Shown here: positions 16,707 through 33,600 of the stretch, in pieces
How positions within the stretch are numbered: position 1 is the first letter of the stretch
How the letters are laid out: each line of letters starts with the position of its first letter
Origin: Nemertoderma westbladi
Lineage: Eukaryota > Xenacoelomorpha > Nemertodermatida > Nemertodermatidae
Direction of reading: 5' to 3'
Assembly: GCA_032718475.1 (NCBI GenBank)
Contig: JAUCBJ010005712.1
Coordinates: 81,059 to 145,058 of the forward strand
DNA: 64,000 nt
Position numbers and translations under genes: made by a program
The notes under the pieces: generated by a model
What the model was told of the DNA's origin: nothing
The model's database searches: none
What the model saw: the letters and a program-made list of their open reading frames with translations, nothing else

Positions 16707-19700
16707 CATATAGAATAGAATACACAGATAGAATAGAATACACAGATAGAATAGAATACACAGATAGAATAGAATACACAGATAGAATAGAATACACAGA
16801 TAGAATAGAATAGAATACACAGATAGAATAGAATACACAGATAGAATAGAATAGAATACACAGATAGAATAGAATACACAGATAGAATAGAATACACAGA
16901 TAGAATAGAATACACAGATAGAATAGAATACACAGATAGAATAGAATACACAGATAGAATAGAATACACAGATAGAATAGAATACACAGATAGAATAGAA
17001 TTCACAGATAGAATAGAATACACAGATAGAATAGAATACACAGATAGAATAGAATAGAATACACAGATATAATAGAATACACAGATAGAATAGAATTCAC
17101 AGATAGAATAGAATTCACAGATAGAATAGAATACACAGATAGAATAGAATACACAGATAGAATAGAATAGAATACACAGATATAATAGAATACACAGATA
17201 GAATAGAATTCACAGATAGAATAGAATTCACAGATAGAATAGAATACACAGATAGAATAGAATACACAGATAGAATAGAATAGAATACACAGATATAATA
17301 GAATACACAGATAGAATAGAATTCACAGATAGAATAGAATACACAGATAGAATAGAATACACAGATAGAATAGAATAGAATACACAGATATAATAGAATA
17401 CACAGATAGAATAGAATTCACAGATAGAATAGAATAGAATACACAGATATAATAGAATACACAGATAGAATAGAATACACAGATAGAATAGAATACACAT
17501 ATAGAATAGAATACACAGATAGAATAGAATACACAGATAGAATAGAATACACAGATAGAATAGAATACACAGATAGAATAGAATTCACAGATAGAATAGA
17601 ATTCACAGATAGAATAGAATACACAGATAGAATAGAATTCACAGATAGAATAGAATAGAATACACAGATATAATAGAATACACAGATAGAATAGAATACA
17701 CAGATAGAATAGAATACACATATAGAATAGAATACACAGATAGAATAGAATACACAGATAGAATAGAATACACAGATAGAATAGAATACACAGATAGAAT
17801 AGAATTCACAGATAGAATAGAATACACAGATAGAATAGAATACACAGATAGAATAGAATAGAATACACAGATATAATAGAATACACAGATAGAATAGAAT
17901 ACACAGATAGAATAGAATACACATATAGAATAGAATACAGAGATAGAATATAATACACAGATAGAATAGAATACACATATAGAATAGAATACACAGATAG
18001 AATAGAATACACAGATAGAATAGAATACACAGATAGAATAGAATACACATATAGAATATAATACACAGATAGAATAGAATACACAGATAGAATCGAATAC
18101 ACATATAGAATATAATACACAGATAGAATAGAATACACAGATAGAATAGAATACACAGATAGAATAGAATACACAGATAGAATAGAATACACAGATAGAA
18201 TAGAATACACATATAGAATATAATACACAGATAGAATAGAATACACAGATAGAATAGAATACACAGATAGAATAGAATACACAGATAGAATAGAATACAC
18301 ATATAGAATAGAATACACAGATAGAATAGAATACACAGATAGAATAGAATACACAGATAGAATAGAATACACAGATAGAATAGAATACACAGATAGAATA
18401 GAATACACAGATAGAATAGAATTCACAGATAGAATAGAATACACAGATAGAATAGAATACACAGATAGAATAGAATAGAATACACAGATATAATAGAATA
18501 CACAGATAGAATAGAATACACAGATAGAATAGAATACACATATAGAATAGAATACACATATAGAATAGAATACACAGATATAATAGAATACACAGATAGA
18601 ATAGAATACACATATAGAATAGAATACACAGATAGAATAGAATACACAGATAGAATAGAATACACAGATAGAATAGAATACACAGATAGAATAGAATTCA
18701 CAGATAGAATAGAATACACAGATAGAATAGAATACACAGATAGAATAGAATAGAATACACAGATATAATAGAATACACAGATAGAATAGAATAGAATACA
18801 CAGATAGAATAGAATACACAGATAGAATAGAATACACAGATAGAATAGAATACACAGATAGAATAGAATACACATATAGAATAGAATACACAGATAGAAT
18901 AGAATACACAGATAGAATAGAATACACAGATAGAATAGAATACACAGATAGAATAGAATTCACAGATAGAATAGAATACACAGATAGAATAGAATACACA
19001 GATAGAATAGAATAGAATACACAGATATAATAGAATACACAGATAGAATAGAATACACAGATAGAATAGAATACACAGATAGAATAGAATACACAGATAG
19101 AATAGAATACACAGATAGAATAGAATACACAGATAGAATAGAATACACAGATAGAATAGAATACACAGATAGAATAGAATTCACAGATAGAATAGAATAC
19201 ACAGATAGAATAGAATACACAGATAGAATAGAATAGAATACACAGATATAATAGAATACACAGATAGAATAGAATACACAGATAGAATAGAATACACATA
19301 TAGAATAGAATACACATATAGAATAGAATACACAGATATAATAGAATACACAGATAGAATAGAATACACATATAGAATAGAATACACAGATAGAATAGAA
19401 TACACAGATAGAATAGAATACACAGATAGAATAGAATACACAGATAGAATAGAATTCACAGATAGAATAGAATACACAGATAGAATAGAATACACAGATA
19501 GAATAGAATAGAATACACAGATATAATAGAATACACAGATAGAATAGAATACACAATAGAATACACAGATAGAATAGAATACACAGATAGAATAGAATAC
19601 ACAGATAGAATAGAATACACATATAGAATAGAATACACAGATAGAATAGAATACACAGATAGAATAGAATACACAGATAGAATAGAATACACAGATAGAA

Positions 19701-22700
19701 TAGAATTCACAGATAGAATAGAATACACAGATAGAATAGAATACACAGATAGAATAGAATAGAATACACAGATATAATAGAATACACAGATAGAATAGAA
19801 TACACAGATAGAATAGAATACACAGATAGAATAGAATACACAGATAGAATAGAATACACAGATAGAATAGAATTCACAGATAGAATAGAATACACAGATA
19901 GAATAGAATAGAATACACAGATATAATAGAATACACAGATATAATAGAATACACAGATAGAATAGAATACACAGATAGAATAGAATACACAGATAGAATA
20001 GAATACACAAATAGAATAGAATACACAGATAGAATAGAATACACAGATAGAATAGAATACAAAGATAGAATAGAATACACAGATAAAATAGAATACACAG
20101 ATAGAATAGAATACACAGATACAATAGAATACACATATAGAATAGAATACACAGATAGAATAGAATACAAAGATGGAATATAATACAAAGATGGAATAGA
20201 ATACACAGATAGAATAGAATACACAGATAGAATAGAATACACAGATACAATAGAATACACATATAGAATAGAATACACATATAGAATAGAATACACAGAT
20301 AGAATAGAATACAAAGATGGAATAGAATACACAGATAGAATAGAATACACAGATAGAATAGAATACACAGATAGAATAGAATACACAGATAGAATAGAAT
20401 ACACAGATAGAATAGAATACACAGATAGAATAGAATTCACAGATAGAATAGAATACACAGATAGAATAGAATACAAAGATGGAATAGAATACACAGATAG
20501 AATAGAATACACAGATAGAATAGAATACACAGATAGAATAGAATACAGAGATAGAATATAATACACAGATAGAATAGAATACACAGATAGAATAGAATAC
20601 ACAGATAGAATAGAATACACAGATAGAATAGAATACACAGATAGAATAGAATACACAGACAGAATAGAATACACAGATAGAATAGAATAGAATACACAGA
20701 TAGAATAGAATACACAGATATAATAGAATACACAGATAGAATAGAATACACAGATAGAATATAATACACAGATGGAATAGAGTACACAGATAGAATAGAA
20801 TACACAGATAGAATAGAATACACAGATAGAATAGAATACACAGATATAATAGAATACACAGATAGAATAGAATACACAGACAGAATAGAATACACAGATA
20901 GAATAGAATAGAATACACAGATAGAATAGAATACACAGATAGAATAGAATACACAGATAGAATAGAATAGAATACACAGATAGAATAGAATACACAGATA
21001 TAATAGAATACACAGATAGAATAGAATACACAGATAGAATAGAATACACAGATAGAATAGAATAGAATACACAGATAGAATAGAATACACAGATATAATA
21101 GAATACACAGATAGAATAGAATACACAGATATAATAGAATACACAGATAGAATAGAATACACAGACAGAATAGAATACACAGATAGAATAGAATAGAATA
21201 CACAGACAGAATAGAATACACAGATAGAATAGAATAGAATACACAGATAGAATAGAATATAATACACAGATAGAATAGAATAGAATAGAATACACAGATA
21301 GAATAGAATACACAGATATAATAGAATACACAGATAGAATAGAATACACAGATATAATAGAATACACAGATAGAATAGAATACACAGACAGAATAGAATA
21401 CACAGATAGAATATAATAGAATACACAGATAGAATAGAATACACATATAGAATAGAATACACAGATAGAATAGAATACACAGATAGAATAGAATACACAG
21501 ATAGAATAGAATACACAGATAGAATAGAATTCACAGATAGAATAGAATACACAGATAGAATAGAATACACAGATAGAATAGAATAGAATACACAGATATA
21601 ATAGAATACACAGATAGAATAGAATAGAATACACAGATAGAATAGAATACACAGATAGAATAGAATACACAGATAGAATAGAATACACAGATAGAATAGA
21701 ATACACATATAGAATAGAATACACAGATAGAATAGAATACACAGATAGAATAGAATACACAGATAGAATAGAATACACAGATAGAATAGAATTCACAGAT
21801 AGAATAGAATACACAGATAGAATAGAATACACAGATAGAATAGAATAGAATACACAGATATAATAGAATACACAGATAGAATAGAATACACAGATAGAAT
21901 AGAATACACAGATAGAATAGAATACACAGATAGAATAGAATACACAGATAGAATAGAATACACAGATAGAATAGAATACACAGATAGAATAGAATACACA
22001 GATAGAATAGAATTCACAGATAGAATAGAATACACAGATAGAATAGAATACACAGATAGAATAGAATAGAATACACAGATATAATAGAATACACAGATAG
22101 AATAGAATACACAGATAGAATAGAATACACATATAGAATAGAATACACATATAGAATAGAATACACAGATATAATAGAATACACAGATAGAATAGAATAC
22201 ACATATAGAATAGAATACACAGATAGAATAGAATACACAGATAGAATAGAATACACAGATAGAATAGAATACACAGATAGAATAGAATTCACAGATAGAA
22301 TAGAATACACAGATAGAATAGAATACACAGATAGAATAGAATAGAATACACAGATATAATAGAATACACAGATAGAATAGAATACACAATAGAATACACA
22401 GATAGAATAGAATACACAGATAGAATAGAATACACAGATAGAATAGAATACACATATAGAATAGAATACACAGATAGAATAGAATACACAGATAGAATAG
22501 AATACACAGATAGAATAGAATACACAGATAGAATAGAATTCACAGATAGAATAGAATACACAGATAGAATAGAATACACAGATAGAATAGAATAGAATAC
22601 ACAGATATAATAGAATACACAGATAGAATAGAATACACAGATAGAATAGAATACACAGATAGAATAGAATACACAGATAGAATAGAATACACAGATAGAA

Positions 22701-25660
22701 TAGAATTCACAGATAGAATAGAATACACAGATAGAATAGAATAGAATACACAGATATAATAGAATACACAGATATAATAGAATACACAGATAGAATAGAA
22801 TACACAGATAGAATAGAATACACAGATAGAATAGAATACACAAATAGAATAGAATACACAGATAGAATAGAATACACAGATAGAATAGAATACAAAGATA
22901 GAATAGAATACACAGATAAAATAGAATACACAGATAGAATAGAATACACAGATACAATAGAATACACATATAGAATAGAATACACAGATAGAATAGAATA
23001 CAAAGATGGAATATAATACAAAGATGGAATAGAATACACAGATAGAATAGAATACACAGATAGAATAGAATACACAGATACAATAGAATACACATATAGA
23101 ATAGAATACACATATAGAATAGAATACACAGATAGAATAGAATACAAAGATGGAATAGAATACACAGATAGAATAGAATACACAGATAGAATAGAATACA
23201 CAGATAGAATAGAATACACAGATAGAATAGAATACACAGATAGAATAGAATACACAGATAGAATAGAATTCACAGATAGAATAGAATACACAGATAGAAT
23301 AGAATACAAAGATGGAATAGAATACACAGATAGAATAGAATACACAGATAGAATAGAATACACAGATAGAATAGAATACAGAGATAGAATATAATACACA
23401 GATAGAATAGAATACACAGATAGAATAGAATACACAGATAGAATAGAATACACAGATAGAATAGAATACACAGATAGAATAGAATACACAGACAGAATAG
23501 AATACACAGATAGAATAGAATAGAATACACAGATAGAATAGAATACACAGATATAATAGAATACACAGATAGAATAGAATACACAGATAGAATATAATAC
23601 ACAGATGGAATAGAGTACACAGATAGAATAGAATACACAGATAGAATAGAATACACAGATAGAATAGAATACACAGATATAATAGAATACACAGATAGAA
23701 TAGAATACACAGACAGAATAGAATACACAGATAGAATAGAATAGAATACACAGATAGAATAGAATACACAGATAGAATAGAATACACAGATAGAATAGAA
23801 TAGAATACACAGATAGAATAGAATACACAGATATAATAGAATACACAGATAGAATAGAATACACAGATAGAATAGAATACACAGATAGAATAGAATAGAA
23901 TACACAGATAGAATAGAATACACAGATATAATAGAATACACAGATAGAATAGAATACACAGATATAATAGAATACACAGATAGAATAGAATACACAGACA
24001 GAATAGAATACACAGATAGAATAGAATAGAATACACAGACAGAATAGAATACACAGATAGAATAGAATAGAATACACAGATAGAATAGAATATAATACAC
24101 AGATAGAATAGAATAGAATAGAATACACAGATAGAATAGAATACACAGATATAATAGAATACACAGATAGAATAGAATACACAGATATAATAGAATACAC
24201 AGATAGAATAGAATACACAGACAGAATAGAATACACAGATAGAATAGAATAGAATACACAGATAGAATAGAATACACAGATAGAATAGAATACACAGATA
24301 GAATAGAATACACAGATAGAATAGAATACACAGATAGAATAGAATACACAGATAGAATAGAATACACAGATAGAATAGAATACACAGATAGAATAGAATA
24401 CACAGATAGAATAGAATACACAGATAGAATAGAATACACAGATAGAATAGAATACACAGATAGAATAGAATACACAGATAGAATAGAATACACAGATAGA
24501 ATAGAATACACAGATATAATAGAATACAGAGATAGAATATAATACACAGATAGAATAGAATACACAGATAGAATAGAATACACAGATAGAATAGAATACA
24601 CAGATAGAATAGAATACACAGATAGAATAGAATACACAGATAGAATAGAATACACAGATAGAATAGAATACACAGATAGAATAGAATACACAGATAGAAT
24701 AGAATACACAGATAGAATAGAATACACAGATAGAATAGAATACAGAGATAGAATATAATACACAGATAGAATAGAATACAGAGATAGAATAGAATACACA
24801 GATAGAATAGAATACAGAGATAGAATAGAATACACAGATAGAATAGAATACAGAGATAGAATATAATACACAGATAGAATAGAATACAGAGATAGAATAG
24901 AATACACAGATAGAATAGAATACACAGATAGAATAGAATACACAGATAGAATAGAATACACAGATAGAATAGAATACACAGATAGAATAGAATACAGAGA
25001 TAGAATATAATACACAGATAGAATAGAATACACAGATAGCATAGAATACACAGATAGAATAGAATACACAGATAGAATAGAATACAGAGATAGAATATAA
25101 TACACAGATAGAATAGAATACACAGATAGAATAGAATACACAGATAGAATAGAATACACAGATAGAATAGAATACACAGATAGAATAGAATACAGAGATA
25201 GAATATAATACACAGATAGAATAGAATACACAGATAGAATAGAATACACAGATAGAATAGAATACACAGATAGAATAGAATACACAGATAGAATAGAATA
25301 CACAGATAGAATAGAATACACAGATAGAATAGAATACACAGATAGAATAGAATACACAGATAGAATAGAATACAGAGATAGAATATAATACACAGATAGA
25401 ATAGAATACACAGATAGAATAGAATACACAGATAGAATAGAATACACAGATAGATTAGAATACACAGATAGAATAGAATACAGAGATAGAATATAATACA
25501 CAGATAGAATAGAATACACAGATAGAATAGAATACACAGATAGAATAGAATACACAGATAGAATAGAATACACAGATAGAATAGAATACACAGATAGAAT
25601 AGAATACACAGATAGAATAGATTACAGAGATAGAATAGATTACAGAGATAGAATATAATA
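16707..25660. repeat. Higher-order satellite copy B
   Basis: Partner of the 6172-15125 block at +10,535 bp, including the same internal 2,833-bp duplication (20082 and 22915). Collinearity fails after about 25660: the partner carries a cluster of CATATAG units (15252-15362) that is absent here, so the two blocks end together. Confidence 0.85.
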
Positions 25661-27659
25661 CACAGATAGAATAGAATACACAGATAGAATAGAATACACA
25701 GATAGAATAGAATACACAGATAGAATAGAATACACAGATAGAATAGAATACACAGATAGAATAGAATACACAGATAGAATAGAATACACATATAGAATAG
25801 AATACACAGATAGAATAGAATACACAGATAGAATAGAATACACAGATAGAATAGAATACACAGATAGAATAGAATACACAGATAGAATAGAATACACAGA
25901 TAGAATAGAATACACAGATAGAATAGAATACACAGATAGAATAGAATACACAGATAGAATAGAATACACAGATAGAATAGAATACACAGATAGAATAGAA
26001 TACACAGATAGAATAGAATACACAGATAGAATAGAATACACAGATAGAATAGAATACACAGATAGAATAGAATACACAGATAGAATAGAATACACAGACA
26101 GAATAGAATAGAATACACAGATAGAATAGAATACACAGATAGAATAGAATACACAGATAGAATAGAATACACAGATAGAATAGAATACACAGATAGAATA
26201 GAATACACAGATAGAATAGAATACACAGATAGAATAGAATACACAGATAGAATAGAATACACAGATAGAATAGAATACACAGATAGAATAGAATACACAG
26301 ATAGAATAGAATACACAGATAGAATAGAATACACAGATAGAATAGAATACACAGATAGAATAGAATACACAGATAGAATAGAATACACAGATAGAATAGA
26401 ATACACAGATAGAATAGAATACACAGATAGAATAGAATACACAGATAGAATAGAATACACAGATAGAATAGAATACACAGATAGAATAGAATACACAGAT
26501 AGAATAGAATACACAGATAGAATAGAATACACAGATAGAATAGAATACACAGATAGAATAGAATACACAGATAGAATAGAATACACAGATAGAATAGAAT
26601 ACACAGATAGAATAGAATACACAGATAGAATAGAATACACAGATAGAATAGAATACACAGATAGAATAGAATACACAGATAGAATAGAATACACAGATAG
26701 AATAGAATACAGAGATAGAATATAATACACAGATAGAATAGAATACACAGATAGAATAGAATACACAGATAGAATAGAATACACAGATAGAATAGAATAC
26801 ACAGATAGAATAGAATACAGAGATAGAATAGAATACACAGATAGAATAGAATACACAGATAGAATAGAATACACAGATAGAATAGAATACACAGATAGAA
26901 TAGAATACAGAGATAGAATAGAATACAGAGATAGAATAGAATACACAGATAGAATAGAATACACAGATAGAATAGAATACACAGATAGAATAGAATACAC
27001 AGATAGAATAGAATACACAGATAGAATAGAATACACAGATAGAATAGAATACAGAGATAGAATAGAATACACAGATAGAATAGAATACACAGATAGAATA
27101 GAATACACAGATAGAATAGAATACACGGATAGAATAGAATACACAGATATAATAGAATACACAGATAGAATAGAATACACAGATAGAATAGAATACACAG
27201 ATAGAATAGAATACACATATAGAATAGAATACACAGATAGAATAGAATACACAGATAGAATAGAATACACAGATAGAATAGAATACACAGATAGAATAGA
27301 ATACACAGACAGAATAGAATAGAATACACATATAGAATAGAATACACAGATAGAATAGAATACACAGATAGAATAGAATAGAATACACAGATAGAATAGA
27401 ATAGAATACACAGATAGAATAGAATAGAATACACAGATAGAATAGAATACACATATAGAATAGAATACACAGATAGAATAGAATACACAGATAGAATAGA
27501 ATACACAGATAGAATAGAATACACAGATAGAATAGAATACACAGATAGAATAGAATACACATATAGAATAGAATACACAGATAGAATAGAATACACAGAT
27601 AGAATAGAATATACAGATAGAATAGAATGCACAGATAGAATAGAATACACAGATAGAAT

Positions 27660-30600
27660 AGACTACACAGATAGAATAGAATACACAGATGGAATAGAAT
27701 ACACAGATAGAATAGAATACACAGATAGAATAGAATAGAATACACAGATAGAATAGAATACACAGATAGAATAGAATAGAATACACAGATATAATAGAAT
27801 ACACAGATAGAATAGAATTCACAGATAGAATAGAATAGAATACACAGATATAATAGAATACACAGATAGAATAGAATACACAGATAGAATAGAATACACA
27901 TATAGAATAGAATACACAGATAGAATAGAATACACAGATAGAATAGAATACACAGATAGAATAGAATACACAGATAGAATAGAATACACAGATAGAATAG
28001 AATAGAATACACAGATAGAATAGAATACACAGATAGAATAGAATACACAGATAGAATAGAATACACAGATAGAATAGAATACACAGATAGAATAGAATAC
28101 ACAGATAGAATAGAATACACAGATAGAATAGAATACACAGATAGAATAGAATACACAGATAGAATAGAATTCACAGATAGAATAGAATTCACAGATAGAA
28201 TAGAATACACAGATAGAATAGAATACACAGATAGAATAGAATAGAATACACAGATATAATAGAATACACAGATAGAATAGAATTCACAGATAGAATAGAA
28301 TTCACAGATAGAATAGAATACACAGATAGAATAGAATACACAGATAGAATAGAATAGAATACACAGATATAATAGAATACACAGATAGAATAGAATTCAC
28401 AGATAGAATAGAATTCACAGATAGAATAGAATACACAGATAGAATAGAATACACAGATAGAATAGAATAGAATACACAGATATAATAGAATACACAGATA
28501 GAATAGAATTCACAGATAGAATAGAATACACAGATAGAATAGAATACACAGATAGAATAGAATAGAATACACAGATATAATAGAATACACAGATAGAATA
28601 GAATTCACAGATAGAATAGAATAGAATACACAGATATAATAGAATACACAGATAGAATAGAATACACAGATAGAATAGAATACACATATAGAATAGAATA
28701 CACAGATAGAATAGAATACACAGATAGAATAGAATACACAGATAGAATAGAATACACAGATAGAATAGAATTCACAGATAGAATAGAATTCACAGATAGA
28801 ATAGAATACACAGATAGAATAGAATTCACAGATAGAATAGAATAGAATACACAGATATAATAGAATACACAGATAGAATAGAATACACAGATAGAATAGA
28901 ATACACATATAGAATAGAATACACAGATAGAATAGAATACACAGATAGAATAGAATACACAGATAGAATAGAATACACAGATAGAATAGAATTCACAGAT
29001 AGAATAGAATACACAGATAGAATAGAATACACAGATAGAATAGAATAGAATACACAGATATAATAGAATACACAGATAGAATAGAATACACAGATAGAAT
29101 AGAATACACATATAGAATAGAATACAGAGATAGAATATAATACACAGATAGAATAGAATACACATATAGAATAGAATACACAGATAGAATAGAATACACA
29201 GATAGAATAGAATACACAGATAGAATAGAATACACATATAGAATATAATACACAGATAGAATAGAATACACAGATAGAATCGAATACACATATAGAATAT
29301 AATACACAGATAGAATAGAATACACAGATAGAATAGAATACACAGATAGAATAGAATACACAGATAGAATAGAATACACAGATAGAATAGAATACACATA
29401 TAGAATATAATACACAGATAGAATAGAATACACAGATAGAATAGAATACACAGATAGAATAGAATACACAGATAGAATAGAATACACATATAGAATAGAA
29501 TACACAGATAGAATAGAATACACAGATAGAATAGAATACACAGATAGAATAGAATACACAGATAGAATAGAATACACAGATAGAATAGAATACACAGATA
29601 GAATAGAATTCACAGATAGAATAGAATACACAGATAGAATAGAATACACAGATAGAATAGAATAGAATACACAGATATAATAGAATACACAGATAGAATA
29701 GAATACACAGATAGAATAGAATACACATATAGAATAGAATACACATATAGAATAGAATACACAGATATAATAGAATACACAGATAGAATAGAATACACAT
29801 ATAGAATAGAATACACAGATAGAATAGAATACACAGATAGAATAGAATACACAGATAGAATAGAATACACAGATAGAATAGAATTCACAGATAGAATAGA
29901 ATACACAGATAGAATAGAATACACAGATAGAATAGAATAGAATACACAGATATAATAGAATACACAGATAGAATAGAATACACAGATAGAATAGAATACA
30001 CAGATAGAATAGAATACACAGATAGAATAGAATACACAGATAGAATAGAATACACATATAGAATAGAATACACAGATAGAATAGAATACACAGATAGAAT
30101 AGAATACACAGATAGAATAGAATACACAGATAGAATAGAATTCACAGATAGAATAGAATACACAGATAGAATAGAATACACAGATAGAATAGAATAGAAT
30201 ACACAGATATAATAGAATACACAGATAGAATAGAATACACAGATAGAATAGAATACACAGATAGAATAGAATACACAGATAGAATAGAATACACAGATAG
30301 AATAGAATACACAGATAGAATAGAATACACAGATAGAATAGAATACACAGATAGAATAGAATTCACAGATAGAATAGAATACACAGATAGAATAGAATAC
30401 ACAGATAGAATAGAATAGAATACACAGATATAATAGAATACACAGATAGAATAGAATACACAGATAGAATAGAATACACATATAGAATAGAATACACATA
30501 TAGAATAGAATACACAGATATAATAGAATACACAGATAGAATAGAATACACATATAGAATAGAATACACAGATAGAATAGAATACACAGATAGAATAGAA

Positions 30601-33600
30601 TACACAGATAGAATAGAATACACAGATAGAATAGAATTCACAGATAGAATAGAATACACAGATAGAATAGAATACACAGATAGAATAGAATAGAATACAC
30701 AGATATAATAGAATACACAGATAGAATAGAATACACAATAGAATACACAGATAGAATAGAATACACAGATAGAATAGAATACACAGATAGAATAGAATAC
30801 ACATATAGAATAGAATACACAGATAGAATAGAATACACAGATAGAATAGAATACACAGATAGAATAGAATACACAGATAGAATAGAATTCACAGATAGAA
30901 TAGAATACACAGATAGAATAGAATACACAGATAGAATAGAATAGAATACACAGATATAATAGAATACACAGATAGAATAGAATACACAGATAGAATAGAA
31001 TACACAGATAGAATAGAATACACAGATAGAATAGAATACACAGATAGAATAGAATTCACAGATAGAATAGAATACACAGATAGAATAGAATAGAATACAC
31101 AGATATAATAGAATACACAGATATAATAGAATACACAGATAGAATAGAATACACAGATAGAATAGAATACACAGATAGAATAGAATACACAAATAGAATA
31201 GAATACACAGATAGAATAGAATACACAGATAGAATAGAATACAAAGATAGAATAGAATACACAGATAAAATAGAATACACAGATAGAATAGAATACACAG
31301 ATACAATAGAATACACATATAGAATAGAATACACAGATAGAATAGAATACAAAGATGGAATATAATACAAAGATGGAATAGAATACACAGATAGAATAGA
31401 ATACACAGATAGAATAGAATACACAGATACAATAGAATACACATATAGAATAGAATACACATATAGAATAGAATACACAGATAGAATAGAATACAAAGAT
31501 GGAATAGAATACACAGATAGAATAGAATACACAGATAGAATAGAATACACAGATAGAATAGAATACACAGATAGAATAGAATACACAGATAGAATAGAAT
31601 ACACAGATAGAATAGAATTCACAGATAGAATAGAATACACAGATAGAATAGAATACAAAGATGGAATAGAATACACAGATAGAATAGAATACACAGATAG
31701 AATAGAATACACAGATAGAATAGAATACAGAGATAGAATATAATACACAGATAGAATAGAATACACAGATAGAATAGAATACACAGATAGAATAGAATAC
31801 ACAGATAGAATAGAATACACAGATAGAATAGAATACACAGACAGAATAGAATACACAGATAGAATAGAATAGAATACACAGATAGAATAGAATACACAGA
31901 TATAATAGAATACACAGATAGAATAGAATACACAGATAGAATATAATACACAGATGGAATAGAGTACACAGATAGAATAGAATACACAGATAGAATAGAA
32001 TACACAGATAGAATAGAATACACAGATATAATAGAATACACAGATAGAATAGAATACACAGACAGAATAGAATACACAGATAGAATAGAATAGAATACAC
32101 AGATAGAATAGAATACACAGATAGAATAGAATACACAGATAGAATAGAATAGAATACACAGATAGAATAGAATACACAGATATAATAGAATACACAGATA
32201 GAATAGAATACACAGATATAATAGAATACACAGATAGAATAGAATACACAGACAGAATAGAATACACAGATAGAATAGAATAGAATACACAGACAGAATA
32301 GAATACACAGATAGAATAGAATAGAATACACAGATAGAATAGAATATAATACACAGATAGAATAGAATAGAATAGAATACACAGATAGAATAGAATACAC
32401 AGATATAATAGAATACACAGATAGAATAGAATACACAGATATAATAGAATACACAGATAGAATAGAATACACAGACAGAATAGAATACACAGATAGAATA
32501 GAATAGAATACACAGATAGAATAGAATACACAGATAGAATAGAATACACAGATAGAATAGAATACACAGATAGAATAGAATACACAGATAGAATAGAATA
32601 CACAGATAGAATAGAATACACAGATAGAATAGAATACACAGATAGAATAGAATACACAGATAGAATAGAATACACAGATAGAATAGAATACACAGATAGA
32701 ATAGAATACACAGATAGAATAGAATACACAGATAGAATAGAATACACAGATAGAATAGAATACACAGATATAATAGAATACAGAGATAGAATATAATACA
32801 CAGATAGAATAGAATACACAGATAGAATAGAATACACAGATAGAATAAAATACACAGATAGAATAGAATACACAGATAGAATAGAATACACAGATAGAAT
32901 AGAATACACAGATAGAATAGAATACACAGATAGAATAGAATACACATATAGAATAGAATACACAGATAGAATAGAATACACAGATAGAATAGAATACAGA
33001 GATAGAATATAATACACAGATAGAATAGAATACAGAGATAGAATAGAATACACAGATAGAATAGAATACAGAGATAGAATAGAATACACAGATAGAATAG
33101 AATACAGAGATAGAATATAATACACAGATAGAATAGAATACAGAGATAGAATAGAATACACAGATAGAATAGAATACACAGATAGAATAGAATACACAGA
33201 TAGAATAGAATACACAGATAGAATAGAATACACAGATAGAATAGAATACAGAGATAGAATATAATACACAGATAGAATAGAATACACAGATAGCATAGAA
33301 TACACAGATAGAATAGAATACACAGATAGAATAGAATACAGAGATAGAATATAATACACAGATAGAATAGAATACACAGATAGAATAGAATACACAGATA
33401 GAATAGAATACACAGATAGAATAGAATACACAGATAGAATAGAATACAGAGATAGAATATAATACACAGATAGAATAGAATACACAGATAGAATAGAATA
33501 CACAGATAGAATAGAATACACAGATAGAATAGAATACACAGATAGAATAGAATACACAGATAGAATAGAATACACAGATAGAATAGAATACACAGATAGA

